From Antitrichia curtipendula (Eukaryota > Streptophyta > Bryopsida > Hypnales > Leucodontaceae), in assembly GCA_951230915.1 (NCBI GenBank), contig OX579641.1, positions 11,966,001 to 12,030,000 of the forward strand: a stretch of 64,000 bases of DNA, in the 5' to 3' direction. Below, one piece after another: positions 13,301-23,770 of the stretch. Below the pieces are notes generated by a model. It searched no databases. It was not told the origin of the DNA and was given only the letters and a program-made list of their open reading frames with translations. Numbering within the stretch: the first letter of the stretch is position 1; each line of letters begins with the position of its first letter. The position numbers and the translations under genes are program-made.

Positions 13301-14532
13301 AAAAAAGGCAATTTCAAGTCACGTTTCAAAACCCTATGGAGGGGCTAGTACTTTGGCGAAAACAGGTTCACGTTGTGGTAACAACCTGCAAATCGGGGAC
13401 CAGGAATTGCAAGGTCTGAGAACCCAATTCGATCATATTTTCATCTAAGGTTTGTACACTAGCTTGCAATCTTGCCATTAACAACATAGTAAAGAACCGA
13501 TAAGAGGTAGAAGAATGCTTAATCAAATTCAAGTTTAGAAAGCCACCCAATATTGGCCCAGTCACGTCAGAATTCAAAGCTGATTCCAATTCTTAAATTA
13601 AAGGGAGTGCAGCTCTACAAGGACAGAAGAATGAAAGCTATGAAGGCGCTACAGACATGACCAAAAGAGAAGGAAATCTCGACACCATATACCCGTAACC
13701 TCCTCATCCAATCTGACTTCCAATTCATATGTGCATTCCAAAACACTTCTAAAACAAGAAAGACTATGAACTTGATAGCTGAGTGTGATGCTGATTCCAA
13801 TTCTCATTCCGATTCAAATTCAAGGTTACACGTTAGCAAGGGCTACAGACATGAAAAGAAACAATGGAAACATCAAATGCTGGACCTCCTCAGTCAAACT
13901 GCTTCCCAATTCATACGAGCATTCGAAAACACTAATAAAACCAATAGGGCTGTGAATTCGATGCCTAAGGGTGATGCTGATTTCGATTCTCAAATTTTAG
14001 GTTGCAGGTTAGCAAGGGTTACAAAAACAATCGTAACACCAAATGCTGGACATCTCCTCAGTCAATCTGATTCCCATATAATTTATTTACACGCATTCAC
14101 CGACCCTTCCAAGCGGAAACAAGAATCTGGAAATTTCACACAGAGAGAGGCAAGAAGAAACTGCACCTGGGCGGCCACGGTGGCATGCGCTTCTTGCGCG
14201 GCGAGGTCCTGCGCTTGCTGCACTTGCACCTCATCCAAGGAGCTGTAGAACGCGTCCTTGCCCGTCTCCTGCACGATCCGCGGCTCCCCGTGCGGCACCC
14301 ATCGCTTGAGTCGGTCTTGCGGGTGTCGCCAATGCGTGGACGGGTACAGCTGCAGCGCCAGAAAGCCGCACATCAACAAGACCGCCACGTACGGCATGCC
14401 CGGCCACGGCTGCGGCGCTGCCTCCAAGTCGGGGCGAATTGTGCGAGACCTGGAGGCTGCCTCGTCGTCCCCACCCCGCTGGGGATGCGGCCTGCGGGTC
14501 GCCATCGTCGGGTACGGCTGGTAGTCTGCCAT
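10345..14532 (-). CDS. GT8-family glycosyltransferase, type II Golgi membrane protein
   Basis: Six exons in consistent phase give 474 residues: 14167-14532, 12799-12935, 12271-12375, 11971-12136, 11236-11525 and 10345-10705. Residues about 47-63 form a single N-terminal signal anchor after a basic tail, the layout of Golgi type II enzymes. The catalytic domain begins near residue 137 (VVHIFVSTDAS). It has the metal-binding DxD in FIYLDADIVV (Asp252, Asp254), the GT8 motif NPEACVFNRGVLVID near residues 290-310, and HFNGKFKPW (421-429). GT8 enzymes of this build transfer sugars, often galacturonic acid, in plant wall polysaccharide synthesis. The signature is HFNG.FKPW rather than that of the well-known GATL or GAUT groups, so the substrate is left open. 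The ATG at 14532 was chosen because it directly precedes the acidic/basic tail and anchor. Confidence 0.9.
13579..14105. repeat. Diverged tandem repeat in GT8 intron 1
   Basis: Three diverged units start at 13579, 13790 and 13976, each opening with GCTGATT. Each contains a GCTACAGACATGA- or GGTTACA-like block, a CTCCTCA.TC.A.CTG.CTTCC block and a CATTC.AAAACACT block. Unit length is about 186-211 bp. The long open frame across it is a by-product of the repeat and is not proposed as a gene. Confidence 0.7.
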
Positions 14533-14823
14533 GCCCACACAACTCTCCACTCTCAACACTCAACACTCAACTCAACTCAACTCGTCCTCCTCAATCACAA
14601 CAATCACCACTGCCCTAGAAAACTCAGCGCAATCCCAGAATCCCCCCAAAACCCCAAAACCCCACAATCCCTCCCAAGCATGAATGAAGTCTGTTTCCAA
14701 ACCCACCCAGCGAGAGGTCTAATTCCCAGTGCTTGATCCCTCACCTCCCACCTCCCATCAGGTTGGGAAAACTAGGATGCAGGGGATGGATGGGAAGGGT
14801 GTTGTAGTAACTTAAGCGGGAAG
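14533..14823 (-). promoter_or_regulatory. GT8 5' leader and promoter region
   Basis: Directly upstream of the start codon is a run of short ACTCAA repeats (14553-14585) within a C-rich leader. A GC-rich frame in the opposite direction begins at 14824, so the region could serve divergent transcripts. No TATA box can be fixed with confidence. Confidence 0.35.
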
Positions 14824-15246
14824 TTGGGGTCGATCTGGGGCGAATCCTTCAGTCCGCGGGACTCCGGAGCGTCGCGAGGTGCTTGTGAAGAGTCTAACTT
14901 CACTGTACACCTTCAGCGGAAGGAAAGTGGCGGAGAATCTCCAGATCTTCGGGGGAAGACCGACGGAGATTTTGTTCGCTCCGTCAGTCCTTCCGGTGAG
15001 GACGGAGGACCCCACTTCTGTTTTGCTGGTGCAGATGCCGACGAGGCAATGACGATGATGATGCTTTCGCAGCAAAGAATTGGGACTTGTCTGTCTCGCA
15101 GTGAGGATTCGCTCGCGGTCCTCGCGGGGGAAGAACAAAGCAAGCGTCCAGTGAAAGGGGTGTCGCTGCCGAATTTCTTGGCTCCCGATCCGACTCACGC
15201 TCTCAAGGGGACTGCAGGCTTTGCATTGCTAAAATTTAGAACATGA
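14824..15246 (+). other. GC-rich open frame, unrecognised
   Basis: A 140-codon frame lies in a GC-rich patch divergent from the GT8 gene, and a 128-codon frame lies on the other strand of the same patch. Neither resembles a known family. It may be an untranslated first exon, a CpG-rich promoter segment, or the first exon of a plus-strand gene whose rest is not visible. No function is assigned. Confidence 0.2.
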
Positions 15247-15367
15247 AATTCATTAAAAAAATGCACTATTTCATGAGAAATGATTTTGCAGAAAAATGAT
15301 TTTAGAACATGAAATTCACAAAAAAATGCACTTTTTCATGAGAAATGATTTTGCAGAGAAATGGAGT
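15236..15367. repeat. Two-copy tandem repeat, 66-bp unit
   Basis: TTAGAACATGAAATTCA starts at 15236 and again at 15302. Both copies run through TTTCATGAGAAATGATTTTG with few differences. A recent local duplication. Confidence 0.9.
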
Positions 15368-15390
15368 TCCTTCTTTGTGAAATTCACATT

Positions 15391-15806
15391 AAGGGTAGTC
15401 ACACCTTCTCTGAAGCCAAAATTTCACTGAAGAATGAGGAGCTAAGGAGAGAAACTTGGAGCCAATTAGGTTCTTAAAATTCTGGAGAAGGTGTGACACC
15501 CCTTTTCTGTTGTCTCGAGGAGGAGTGTTAGAATTGAAAATTTGCATTTGACAAGGATCGTAGGATGAAGCCGCATAACACGCAGGCAATGAGTTTCGCA
15601 CGATGAAGTCACAGATGTAGCAAGCAGGAATGAAGAAACTTTCGCAACTCTCAATATATACCTTTGGAACAGAATAACAAGCGTGGTGAAAACTTCACAG
15701 AAACAATATATTCTGCACTGGAAACTCAACGAGAAGCCAATGCGGAGCCACCCCGTGCACCTTGTCTGGAGAATGCTCTAGCAAGGAACAAGGTGTGACT
15801 ACCCTT
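15391..15806. mobile_element. 416-bp TIR element (MITE)
   Basis: Perfect 17-bp terminal inverted repeats: AAGGGTAGTCACACCTT at 15391-15407 and its reverse complement at 15790-15806. ATT lies immediately outside each end and could be a short target duplication. A further inverted match, GAGAAGGTGTGAC near 15483-15496, repeats the terminus internally. No transposase is encoded; superfamily not assigned. Confidence 0.75.
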
Positions 15807-16770
15807 ATTGTAGACTTCCTACCATTGCAGTATTTATTGAATTGAACGACTCAAATTCAAGAAATTCAAGAAAAAGAAACATTATTTTTCCCAAAAGCTG
15901 ACTCTATTTTCCATGGTACAGAGAGAGGGTGACTTCTAAGACTTTTAGGATTACTCTATTGATTCAACAAATCACCTTGTGAAGTGCATTTTGGTCACTT
16001 TCAACTTTTTAGTAGTGATGTAAATTTAGCAATGAAAAGATGCTTTTTTATTAACCCTTGAGTGATGCTGAGGACCCAAAGTATCCAATGAATTACTTCA
16101 TTGATCATTGTAGAAACAAAGAATGCACCTATTGGTCATATAATTGTAGCATTTAGTAATTACCTTGGTCACAAGGGATTGTATGCTTCAAGGTTAACGT
16201 ACTAAATCCATTTCCAACTAGTACAACCTAGTATCCTTGGTTCATGATTGAAAAATCCATAACTTTCACACCGTAGGCCCAAACACCACAAAAGAAAGTC
16301 CATACACCTTTCTTTATTGAGGGCTTTCTAATGGTACCAAGACCTTGACCAAAGAATGCACAGTTTCTAACATCTCACTCTAACAAACAAACAAAACAAA
16401 CAACCTCCTTAATAATGTAGATATCCATTTCAATTTGAAAAATACTCCAAGATGCAAATATTATGGACAAAGGCTCTCATAGTAGAGCTACTTTAATACA
16501 CTCCTTCAATAGCAAACTTATTTCATTGCTTAACCCTAAAAGCATAGGTTGATCATCAAGGAAATCACCCATTTTGGTACAATGCAAATTATCTACTTAA
16601 AAAAATCAAAAACACTCGTTGAGGGTCAAACTAATTGTGCAAGACCTCCCTTTTTCACAAAAAATTCTAAGGATGAACATATGCACTTCTATCTTACTGT
16701 CTTACATAGAAGGATGTCATCCATCGAACCACTCTGGTTCCTGATTCAAAAGTTTACTCAAGTTCAAAGG
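15807..16770. other. AT-rich spacer with dispersed repeat pieces
   Basis: Segment 16258-16350 (TTTCACACCGTAGGCCC onward) is related to 23673-23770. Segment 16620-16680 is related to 27495-27555. These look like fragments of one dispersed repeat family. An ORF here (16549-16854) is largely repeat-derived. Confidence 0.45.
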
Positions 16771-17685
16771 CTAAAGAAGGTCAATCAACAAAGCCTGAAA
16801 GAAGTGGCGAACTGTGAAATTTGGGTAGCTGCTGAACTTTGCCGACTCAAATAATTCAAGAACATAACTCTGTGTACTCATGCAGCCAGTCATTGTTGAT
16901 GATACATTTGCAAGGAATGACTTAAAATTACCGTAGCTTGAACACTCTAATCTTGAGTTTGTCCCTGATGTTTAAGCGGAACACTCATTCCAGCTCAACA
17001 ATTCTAATGTTCCAAGTCCTTCACAGGCCCAGGTAAGTGTGTAGAAATAATCAAATCCGATTTTACAATACCCAAAGCAATGTGGAAGTGTGGCATCTGA
17101 AGTGGGTAGACACAATAGGCTAGGAAAACAATCGCAATTTTTATTACCCATGCAATTCTTGAACAAGGGGGTAGCATTAGAGAAAAAACAGGTCTGCCTG
17201 CATCAGAAATGCAGAAGTGTCAAAAGATGAGTAAGAAACTGAGTTCACATTACGACAAGACTATTGCAAGAATGCTCAGTTGCTAATTTAAGATCATTGA
17301 TGAGCATGCAAAAATAACCTAACTCAAAACCAACAGGAGGGTATATTGCTTTACCTTAGCAACATCATCACATGCAGAGTGACCGCCTGAGTTCGATGAT
17401 GTCAGTCCAAAGTCTGTTGTGGTAGGCCCTGTACAGGTATCATGAATCACTACCACACCATGTTGTAGCCGTAATCAATCAAAACAACGATGTGGTGTAA
17501 CAATACCGACACTGTCTTGTGTTGGCAACTTCAAATTCTCTCGCAAACCATGGAGAGGAACTTCGTCTTACCAGTTAGATGCTGAGCAACCTTCAAAAGA
17601 TGCAGACCTGAATCTGCCAAAGGTGTCGGGACATCTCCTACTGCTTGGCTTTCCAAAATCTCCACTTTCGGGGCCAACAATTCCG
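16771..17685 (-). CDS. Unrecognised multi-exon gene, 5' end unresolved
   Basis: Four segments join in phase with consensus-like splice signals: 17572-17685, 17355-17428, 17148-17193 and 16771-16964, ending in a TAG at 16771. They give about 142 residues with a good coding look. The first part is leucine-rich and acidic (LESQAVGDVPTPLADSG), then Ser/Thr-rich (TTTDFGLTSSNSGGHS). A Cys-containing stretch follows (TCFFSNATPLFKNC, LECSSYGNF), then an aromatic tail. I do not recognise a domain. Upstream in the same frame is a segment starting at an ATG near 17800 with a hydrophobic stretch (LHVLLLLNG), interrupted by a TGA just before 17685. Either an upstream exon is missing from my model or the gene is broken. 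It lies on the USE1 strand, downstream of it. Confidence 0.45.
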
Positions 17686-18106
17686 CTCAGAGCTTCCAAT
17701 TCAGCAATCCCGCAATTTCAGCAATCCCGAACCTCGGACCATTCAAGAGCAACAAAACATGCAGTGATAGAGTTCTACAAGTACTCATCCCTTGCATCCT
17801 GAAAAGTTTTCTCCATTACCAGTCCTGTAGTGGCTCCTGTTTTTGACCAAAGATTCCTAATACCACTATCCTCACTACCTTAATGGTTCTCCCAAATACA
17901 GAGTCCCAGCTCCAATGCTTCATAGAACCATTACTCACTACTAACAAACTCCATCTTTCAGATTCCACCAATTCAGTGTGAATCAACATCACTCTAGCAA
18001 ACCACGAAAAGAGCGAAGCGCACCGCTGCATCTTTGTCCAACGCATCTAAAGTGTGGAATATGAACCCAACACTACACCAGATCAGGTTGGGTTTGGAAT
18101 GGTGAA

Positions 18107-18349
18107 CGAAGCCAAGTTACTAAGACAGAAACACAGCTGATTTGGCGATGTCTAAGGCATGTCATCGAGTGTGCAGCAATGAGGTACGCTGTCCATGGCT
18201 TACGTAACCGTAATCTAGACCGCCATGAATATGAACATGCCAAGCACCACGAAGACAATGAGTCAAATCAAGCAGCTCGTTTCCAGCTATGGCTCGAAGA
18301 AGCGCCCAAGCGAACACTCGCTCGATTAGGAGAAGTAAGTCGTGCTGAA
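18107..18349 (-). pseudogene. Tandem duplicate of the USE1 membrane-anchor end
   Basis: This 243-bp block repeats the adjacent block 18350-18593, which holds the last part of the USE1 coding sequence. Read on the minus strand it still shows the anchor (SHSWK, then LGMFIFMAV in another frame). One base is missing after the TGGAAA codons, and a TAG interrupts the anchor. It therefore cannot supply an alternative anchor as it stands. Confidence 0.8.
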
Positions 18350-18442
18350 CGAAGCCATGTTACTACGATAGAAACACAACTAATTTGGATATATCACAGG
18401 CGTGAGATAGAGTGTGCCGCAATGAGGTACAATGTCCACAGC

Positions 18443-19219
18443 TCAAGTAACCCTAATCAAGACCACCATGAACAGGAACATGCCAAACACCACGAACAGA
18501 ATGAGCCAAGTCAAGCAACTCGTTTTCCAGCTCTGGCTCGAAAGCGTGCCCATGCGAACATTCGCTCGATTCGTCGAAGCGAGGCTCGCCTCCACCGCAT
18601 CCTCAGTGGAATCCAGCACTTTGTCCGTCTCGTGAAGCGCCTGGTCCATCATCAAGCTGGTCTCCTTCAACTGCGCAGACAGCATCACCATCTCATCCGT
18701 CAACCCCTCCTGCAGCTCCCGGTGCCGCTGCACCAACGCCTGCAAGGAAGCGTCCACCCTCACGGGCGCCCTTTCAGGAATCTGACCTAATGCTGACTTC
18801 ACGTCGTCCCCTCGAAGACGCCTCCGCATAGATTGCGCGGGGACGTAACTACTACTCTCATCCCCTCGATTAGGGTTTCCGTGGTTGAAATCGGCACGAG
18901 AGAGCGTGCTCTGATCGACATCGTGCGCTTGGGCTTGAGCTTGAGCTCGATCCTCGTGCGCTTGAGTTTGGACTCGATTTTCCTCGTCCGCCACTCCGCG
19001 GCTTCGGAGCTTCTGCGCCACGAGGTCGATCTGGTGCGCGTAGTCGCGAGCACGGGACGCGGGGATGGTGGCCAATTCCTGGCGCTGCGGATCGCCCGTG
19101 AGGTCTGCGAGAAGCGACCGCATGGTGGCCACATAGTGCACGAGCTTGGCGTCGTTCGTTTGGTGAACTTGAGCTCGCAACAGGCGTTTGAGATTGATCT
19201 CCGCCTTGCTCACGCCCAT
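18443..19219 (-). CDS. USE1: USE1-type ER SNARE
   Basis: Intronless, 258 residues. USE1 is a Qc-type SNARE that acts with SEC20, a syntaxin-18-type protein and an R-SNARE in Golgi-to-ER membrane fusion. The N-terminus (MGVSKAEINLKRLLRA) is the typical plant USE1 opening, which is why the internal ATG at 19219 was chosen over the upstream ATG at 19540. The SNARE helix spans roughly residues 160-222 (ALVQRHRELQEGLTDEMVML, then LKETSLMMDQALHETDKVLD). A C-terminal hydrophobic anchor of about 20 residues follows (LTWLILFVVFGMFLFMVVLI) and the protein ends five residues later, as expected of a tail-anchored protein. The middle is rich in Gln/Ala/Asp repeats (QAQAQAHD). The final 150 bases are duplicated downstream. 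Confidence 0.88.
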   Translation of the reverse strand: MGVSKAEINLKRLLRAQVHQTNDAKLVHYVATMRSLLADLTGDPQRQELATIPASRARDYAHQIDLVAQKLRSRGVADEENRVQTQAHEDRAQAQAQAHDVDQSTLSRADFNHGNPNRGDESSSYVPAQSMRRRLRGDDVKSALGQIPERAPVRVDASLQALVQRHRELQEGLTDEMVMLSAQLKETSLMMDQALHETDKVLDSTEDAVEASLASTNRANVRMGTLSSQSWKTSCLTWLILFVVFGMFLFMVVLIRVT

Positions 19220-19248
19220 CGTAACAGAGTTTTTGTGCGATCCGATTT

Positions 19249-19262
19249 GTGGAACCCTAAGA
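19249..19262 (-). promoter_or_regulatory. Telo-box-like motif upstream of USE1
   Basis: GGAACCCTAAG, containing AACCCTAA, lies about 30 bases upstream of the start codon. Such telo boxes are common near starts of plant housekeeping genes. Function here is inferred from position only. Confidence 0.3.
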
Positions 19263-19540
19263 AAAGCAATTAGAGTTTGGGATGCAGCTGGAAAAGAAAT
19301 GGACGGGATTGCAGAGGTAGCGAATTCCTCAAAGCAGCAACGGAGGAAACGGTGAGGTAAGCGGGACCCGTCGGGACGATGACGACGGAGCTGGGCAAGA
19401 GAGCTAAACCCGAAACCGAATTCGAATGCAAAACTCCCGAGAGCCAAGTGTCGTAAAGGATTTCCCAATAAAGTATGGATGGAGGTGTCGCAGTTTAATA
19501 CTTTTTTGTTGTTACTTTTTGGTTCAATTGTAGATGTCAC

Positions 19541-20300
19541 TTTTTAGTTCAAATATAGGTGTTACATTTTTGATATTAAAGTTAGTGAACCATGGATTAT
19601 GAATAGCTAAGGGATTTCAAAGACATATTGTTAGGTACTATGTGCATTCACAATCATCAGTACCTAAAATGCAACCCCTACATTTGAACCAAAAAATAAT
19701 ACTAAAACCTTAATATTGATGACACAAGATATATACAATTAGAACATGAGATCTCAAGGAAGTAGTCTAGCATTGATTTTGTGTATACCTATTGAGAATC
19801 TTTTAAAATTTTATAACTTTTTTTTTCAATATCAAAATAGTGTACACTAAAGTGCATTGGAATCCTCTTTTACTTGATTATATGATCCAGTAGCAATAAA
19901 AATTAAGATGTTTTATAGTAGTAAGTATATTCAATTGCTATTATTGTTGATTATAGATTCACTCTTTATATAATTCTAGGGGGGATTCTAAAGTGAATTT
20001 CTAGCTCCATTTAAAAATTATTATTATCAAAGAATATAGGAAGATTTTATCCTTCATTTGTTGTAAAAATTCATGTTGATGGTTCACATTAGGCAAGGCT
20101 CTTTTCATCATGACTCTTCAAGAAAAAGACCTCCTCGTTGGTCTTTGCCCTCCTTGCTTCAAATTTATTTTTCTTTTTGAACTTCCCTCTTTAGAAGGCA
20201 TTCCCCTGAGACAATGGGATCTTGGTCAATCTATGCATAAAATTAGATTTTTTGTTCTATTTGTTTTGCTACAATGAGATCTTCATAACCGTACGTCGTC
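19541..20300. other. AT-rich intergenic DNA
   Basis: No gene or structured repeat recognised beyond simple AT-rich sequence upstream of USE1. Confidence 0.5.
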
Positions 20301-20960
20301 CCATTGTGTTCAGAGTAGAGTATTGTTAAAATGCTCTCTATGAAGAGAGGTGCACATACTTTGTTTTGTAGCCTTTTGACATACAATGGAAAAGTTGTAG
20401 ATTTTTGAATTAATTTTGGATCTTAAATTATCCTAAACTATAGTTTATTTATTTCAATTCTTTGTCATATCCTTTTTGCTTTTGACTTGTGCTTTAATTA
20501 TCTTTTATTTTGTAGTATAATTCTTTTTGATATTATTGATTTTATTACCTTTTACTTTGTATTGTAGTCCCCCTTTCTTTCTCTTTTTTAAAATTATCTT
20601 TTACTTTGTAATAATGTTATTCACCTTGAAAGTCTACAAAGAAATGTTTAGACATTTAAAGTAAGGTAATTTTTATTTTATTTTTGCACTTTCTATATAT
20701 TACCTAGACATTGAGGTAGTATTAGTCTTAGAGGTAGTTGTTGACAACCATAACATATATCCTACTGAATACCTCAATTCTTTGGAGTTGCATGGATTAT
20801 CACCTTCAAAGCTACAATTTTATGTTGAAAGTTCTATCAAGTTGGTTTGGAATATTGCCCCATAACATGATATTTGGAATGGTTCTCGATTTATAGTGAT
20901 GCGCCTAATCAACTATATCATTGAAGTTTGGATTTTAACCAAAAGTCAAGCAAAAAAACT
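20300..20960 (-). repeat. Dispersed repeat, copy A (inverted partner of 22665-23770)
   Basis: Read in reverse complement, this segment matches 22665-23770 block by block. Examples are the GGTGA.AATCCATG block (near 20795 and 22765), the CTACCTCAA.GTCTAG block (near 20715 and 22855) and the ACTTTGTTTTGT.. block (near 20365 and 23705). Copy A has no insertion where copy B carries the Stowaway-like element. Related fragments occur near 16258-16350. Confidence 0.75.
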
Positions 20961-21084
20961 ACATTCATTTTAAGAATAACGCTACAACCAACAATAGCAG
21001 AAGTACCTTTCAAATTCTCTAGATAACAGTGTTCTATGAAATTGACTTTTGCTATGACAATTAACAAATTTCAACATCAATTTG

Positions 21085-21671
21085 TTAACCCCTAAAGTTC
21101 CAAGGCCATTTTTTTGTCAAAAAACACTCAAAACTGCCATTTATGTTGCATTCATTCAAGGAAGCAGAAAAATCTTTTTTTTTTAAAGAATCTAATCGTA
21201 CGATCTTGTGTTTCACTTTCTTGAAATCATGTAGTAAAAATTTCATCAAATTTGACCGTATCGATTGGAAGATTTTAGCATTCAAAGTTTGACAAAAAGT
21301 GTTTTTTTCAAGAACATCCTTAGATTGCCCGAAAAACAAGATTGTCCATAACTTTCTCATCACTAGTCCAAATAGAATGAATCAAAGTTTTCCATGTAGA
21401 CAAAATACAATATGTTAGGTAAAAAATTTAATTAAAATTCTGACTTTTAGTGATTTGGGGGGGCATGCCCGCCAACCTCCATTTTTGGCTTTTTGTGCAA
21501 TAAGTTTTGCTTCCAGGCACTGATTGAATTAAAATTATATTCCCAAGAAGCTCATGTATTTTTCTAGCTTTACTCAAAGTTTTAAGTAATTATGATGAAT
21601 ATTGAGACCGTATGAGCCTACCCAAAATCGCATTTTGGCCCTCATAGGGCCAATGGGACTTTAGGGGTTAA
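21085..21671. mobile_element. TTAA-bounded TIR element, copy 1
   Basis: Begins TTAACCCCTAAAGTTCCA and ends, in reverse complement, TTAACCCCTAAAGTCCCA, giving 587 bp between and including TTAA at both ends. Related copies lie at 42997-43915 and, inverted and truncated, at 25360-25790. Isolated termini occur elsewhere. No transposase is present. The TTAA border followed by CCC recalls piggyBac ends, but this is not proof of superfamily. Confidence 0.7.
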
Positions 21672-21913
21672 ACATGAAGGTGTAGATTTGCAAACCTTGG
21701 TGTTCTTCCATTGTCAATTGTATGTAGCACTTTCTCAAACAATATCCATCCATTTGTTGAAAGTGTTTTCTAAACACGTACAAAAAACAATGAATATACA
21801 ATTAGTTTGATGTTGTCCAAGAATGAATGGATGGATGTTGTTTGAGAAAGAGCTACATAGAATTGACCATGAGATAACATTGCACTTCGCAAATCTACAC
21901 CTACATGTTTAAC
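21667..21913. repeat. Foldback repeat, 247 bp
   Basis: GTTAAACATGAAGGTGTAGA at 21667 and its reverse complement ending at 21913 differ by one base in about 25. The inner arms also pair (TTTCTCAAACAA.ATCCATCCATT). It overlaps the TTAA end of the preceding element. Confidence 0.75.
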
Positions 21914-22664
21914 AAATTAGCTTTGAGATTTTTTTATTCATAGCAAAAAACAATTTTACAGAATATTGATGTCTTGATAATTTGAAATGTACTTTTGTTG
22001 TTGTTGGTTGTAGTATAATTCTTGGAATGAATCTAGTGTCTTTGCCATGGCTTCCGATTAAACTTTGGACTTCAATAACATGGTTGTGTAGGATCATTGC
22101 AAGAAACACCCCCCATTTTCTATAGCATTTTGGCAAACTTTGCATTTTTGCCCGAAGGTACAGGAAGTACTAGGTAGCAAAAGAATTTCAACCATTGATT
22201 AGAAAAATCAACATTTAAAAGTATTGTTGCATGTACTATGGACTACTTCCAAGTACTGAAAATAGTACTATGAAAAATAAAAAGACAAATTGTTGCTAAA
22301 GATAAAAACAATGAGGTATAAATTAATAATAAATAAAAAATCATTCACAAAAAAATCCTAAAAATTGACCCACTTAGTGTGGGAATAGACCACCAAAATT
22401 TCAACTCTAGATCATTCAATTTGGTACATTGAACGCAGTGAAAATCCCTAAACCTCAAAGTGTGATAAATTGTAAATATTCAATTATAATTTTATAATTC
22501 TTTTTTCAAGAAAATTGAGGAATGTGAGTACTATCAAGTTAGACAAGTCCAATAATTATTTCATGTCCTTAGGACTTGAGATTCAAAACTTATAATGTAA
22601 GAGAAAAAATTACTCCAATTGTGATATAGAATAGGACATGTATTTCTTGCAATGACCCTTTTGG
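21914..22664. other. AT-rich spacer between inverted repeat copies
   Basis: Nothing recognised; the frames present are short and lack domain similarity. Confidence 0.45.
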
Positions 22665-23770
22665 CACGTCACTATAAATCAAAAATCATTATAGAGACTA
22701 CAATTTTGGGGCAATATTTCAAAACAACACAATAGACATGCAACCTCAAATTGTAGCTTTAAAGGTGACAATCCATGTAAATTTAAGGAATTGAACTATT
22801 TAATAGGATATATATTATGATTGTCAGCACCCACCCCTAAGACCAATACTACCTCAACGTCTAGATACTACTCCCTCTATCTTGAAATAAATTCGGGGTT
22901 TCCTAGAAATGGCTAGATTTAGTGCGTGAATTAGCTCCTATTTACAAAGGATTGTGGAGTTATTGTAGCTTCTACTAAACCTCACTAGGTGTGAAAGAAT
23001 GGAAGTCAACAATGAAGCGGTACATGTTGAAAACAAGTGACAAAAGTGACAAATTTTTGCCCTTTTGGGAATTGCTCTAAAGGTATTAATATTGATCACT
23101 TTTCAAGCTATGCTGGTGTAGTGTTGTCCATTAACGTCCATTGTTTTCAATTTTGACAACATCTTGTGATTCAAGTCTAGGAAATTCTCAACAAGAGATT
23201 TGTTAGTAACAATTTATGTATAGTTGCTGGTTGAATTCTTCGACTTTGGTTGGTTACAGTTTGCATTTTGATTCCCTTTGCAAGGATCAAATTGCTATAT
23301 AATCTTTAGAGCATAGTATCTATAGTTGTTTTTTTCTTTTAGATATTCAAACTAGCTTCAGTAGTTGTCCATCAAGTTGTAGAGAGCCAATTTCTAATTT
23401 AATTTGAGATAAGTATATTTGGAAACCCTGGATTTATTTCGAGATGGAGGGAGTATATAGAAAGTGCAAAAACAAATAAACAAATAAACAAAAAAACACC
23501 TTGCTTAACATGTCACTTAAGACATTTCATTATACACAACCAAAGGTATTAATATTCTTACAAAATAAAAGATAATTAAAGCTTAAGCCAAAAGCAAAAG
23601 AGATATGACAAGAAATGAATAAATGATCCTTAATTTAGTATAATTTAAGATCTAAAAATAACTCAAAAATCTATAACTTTCACATTATATGTCCAAAGGT
23701 CACAAAACAAAGTTCATGCACTCTTCCTTGTAGAGAGCTTTCTAATGGTACCATGAATTAGACTAGGAGA
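22665..23770 (+). repeat. Dispersed repeat, copy B, interrupted by a Stowaway-like element
   Basis: Inverted counterpart of 20300-20960. Flanks of the insertion (GTCTAGATAC before, TATATAGAAAGTGCAAAAAC after) are contiguous in copy A, which defines the empty site. Confidence 0.75.
22871..23453. mobile_element. Stowaway-like (Tc1/mariner) element, 583 bp
   Basis: Termini begin CTCCCTCTATCTTGAAATAA and, in reverse complement at the other end, CTCCCTCCATCTCGAAATAA, with four differences over about 33 bp. CTCCCTC with a TA target duplication (22869-22870 and 23454-23455) is the signature of plant Stowaway elements. It is longer than most Stowaway MITEs and has no transposase frame. The empty site is near 20699 in the paralogous inverted repeat. 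Confidence 0.9.

Noticed and set aside
13766..14248. 160-codon plus-strand open frame in the GT8 region
   Set aside because: It runs through the intron 1 tandem repeat and antisense to GT8 exon 1; the frame stays open because of the repeat, and no domain is visible.
18179..18790. 203-codon plus-strand open frame opposite USE1
   Set aside because: Antisense to the clear SNARE coding sequence and its duplicate; Arg/His-rich reading typical of an antisense shadow.
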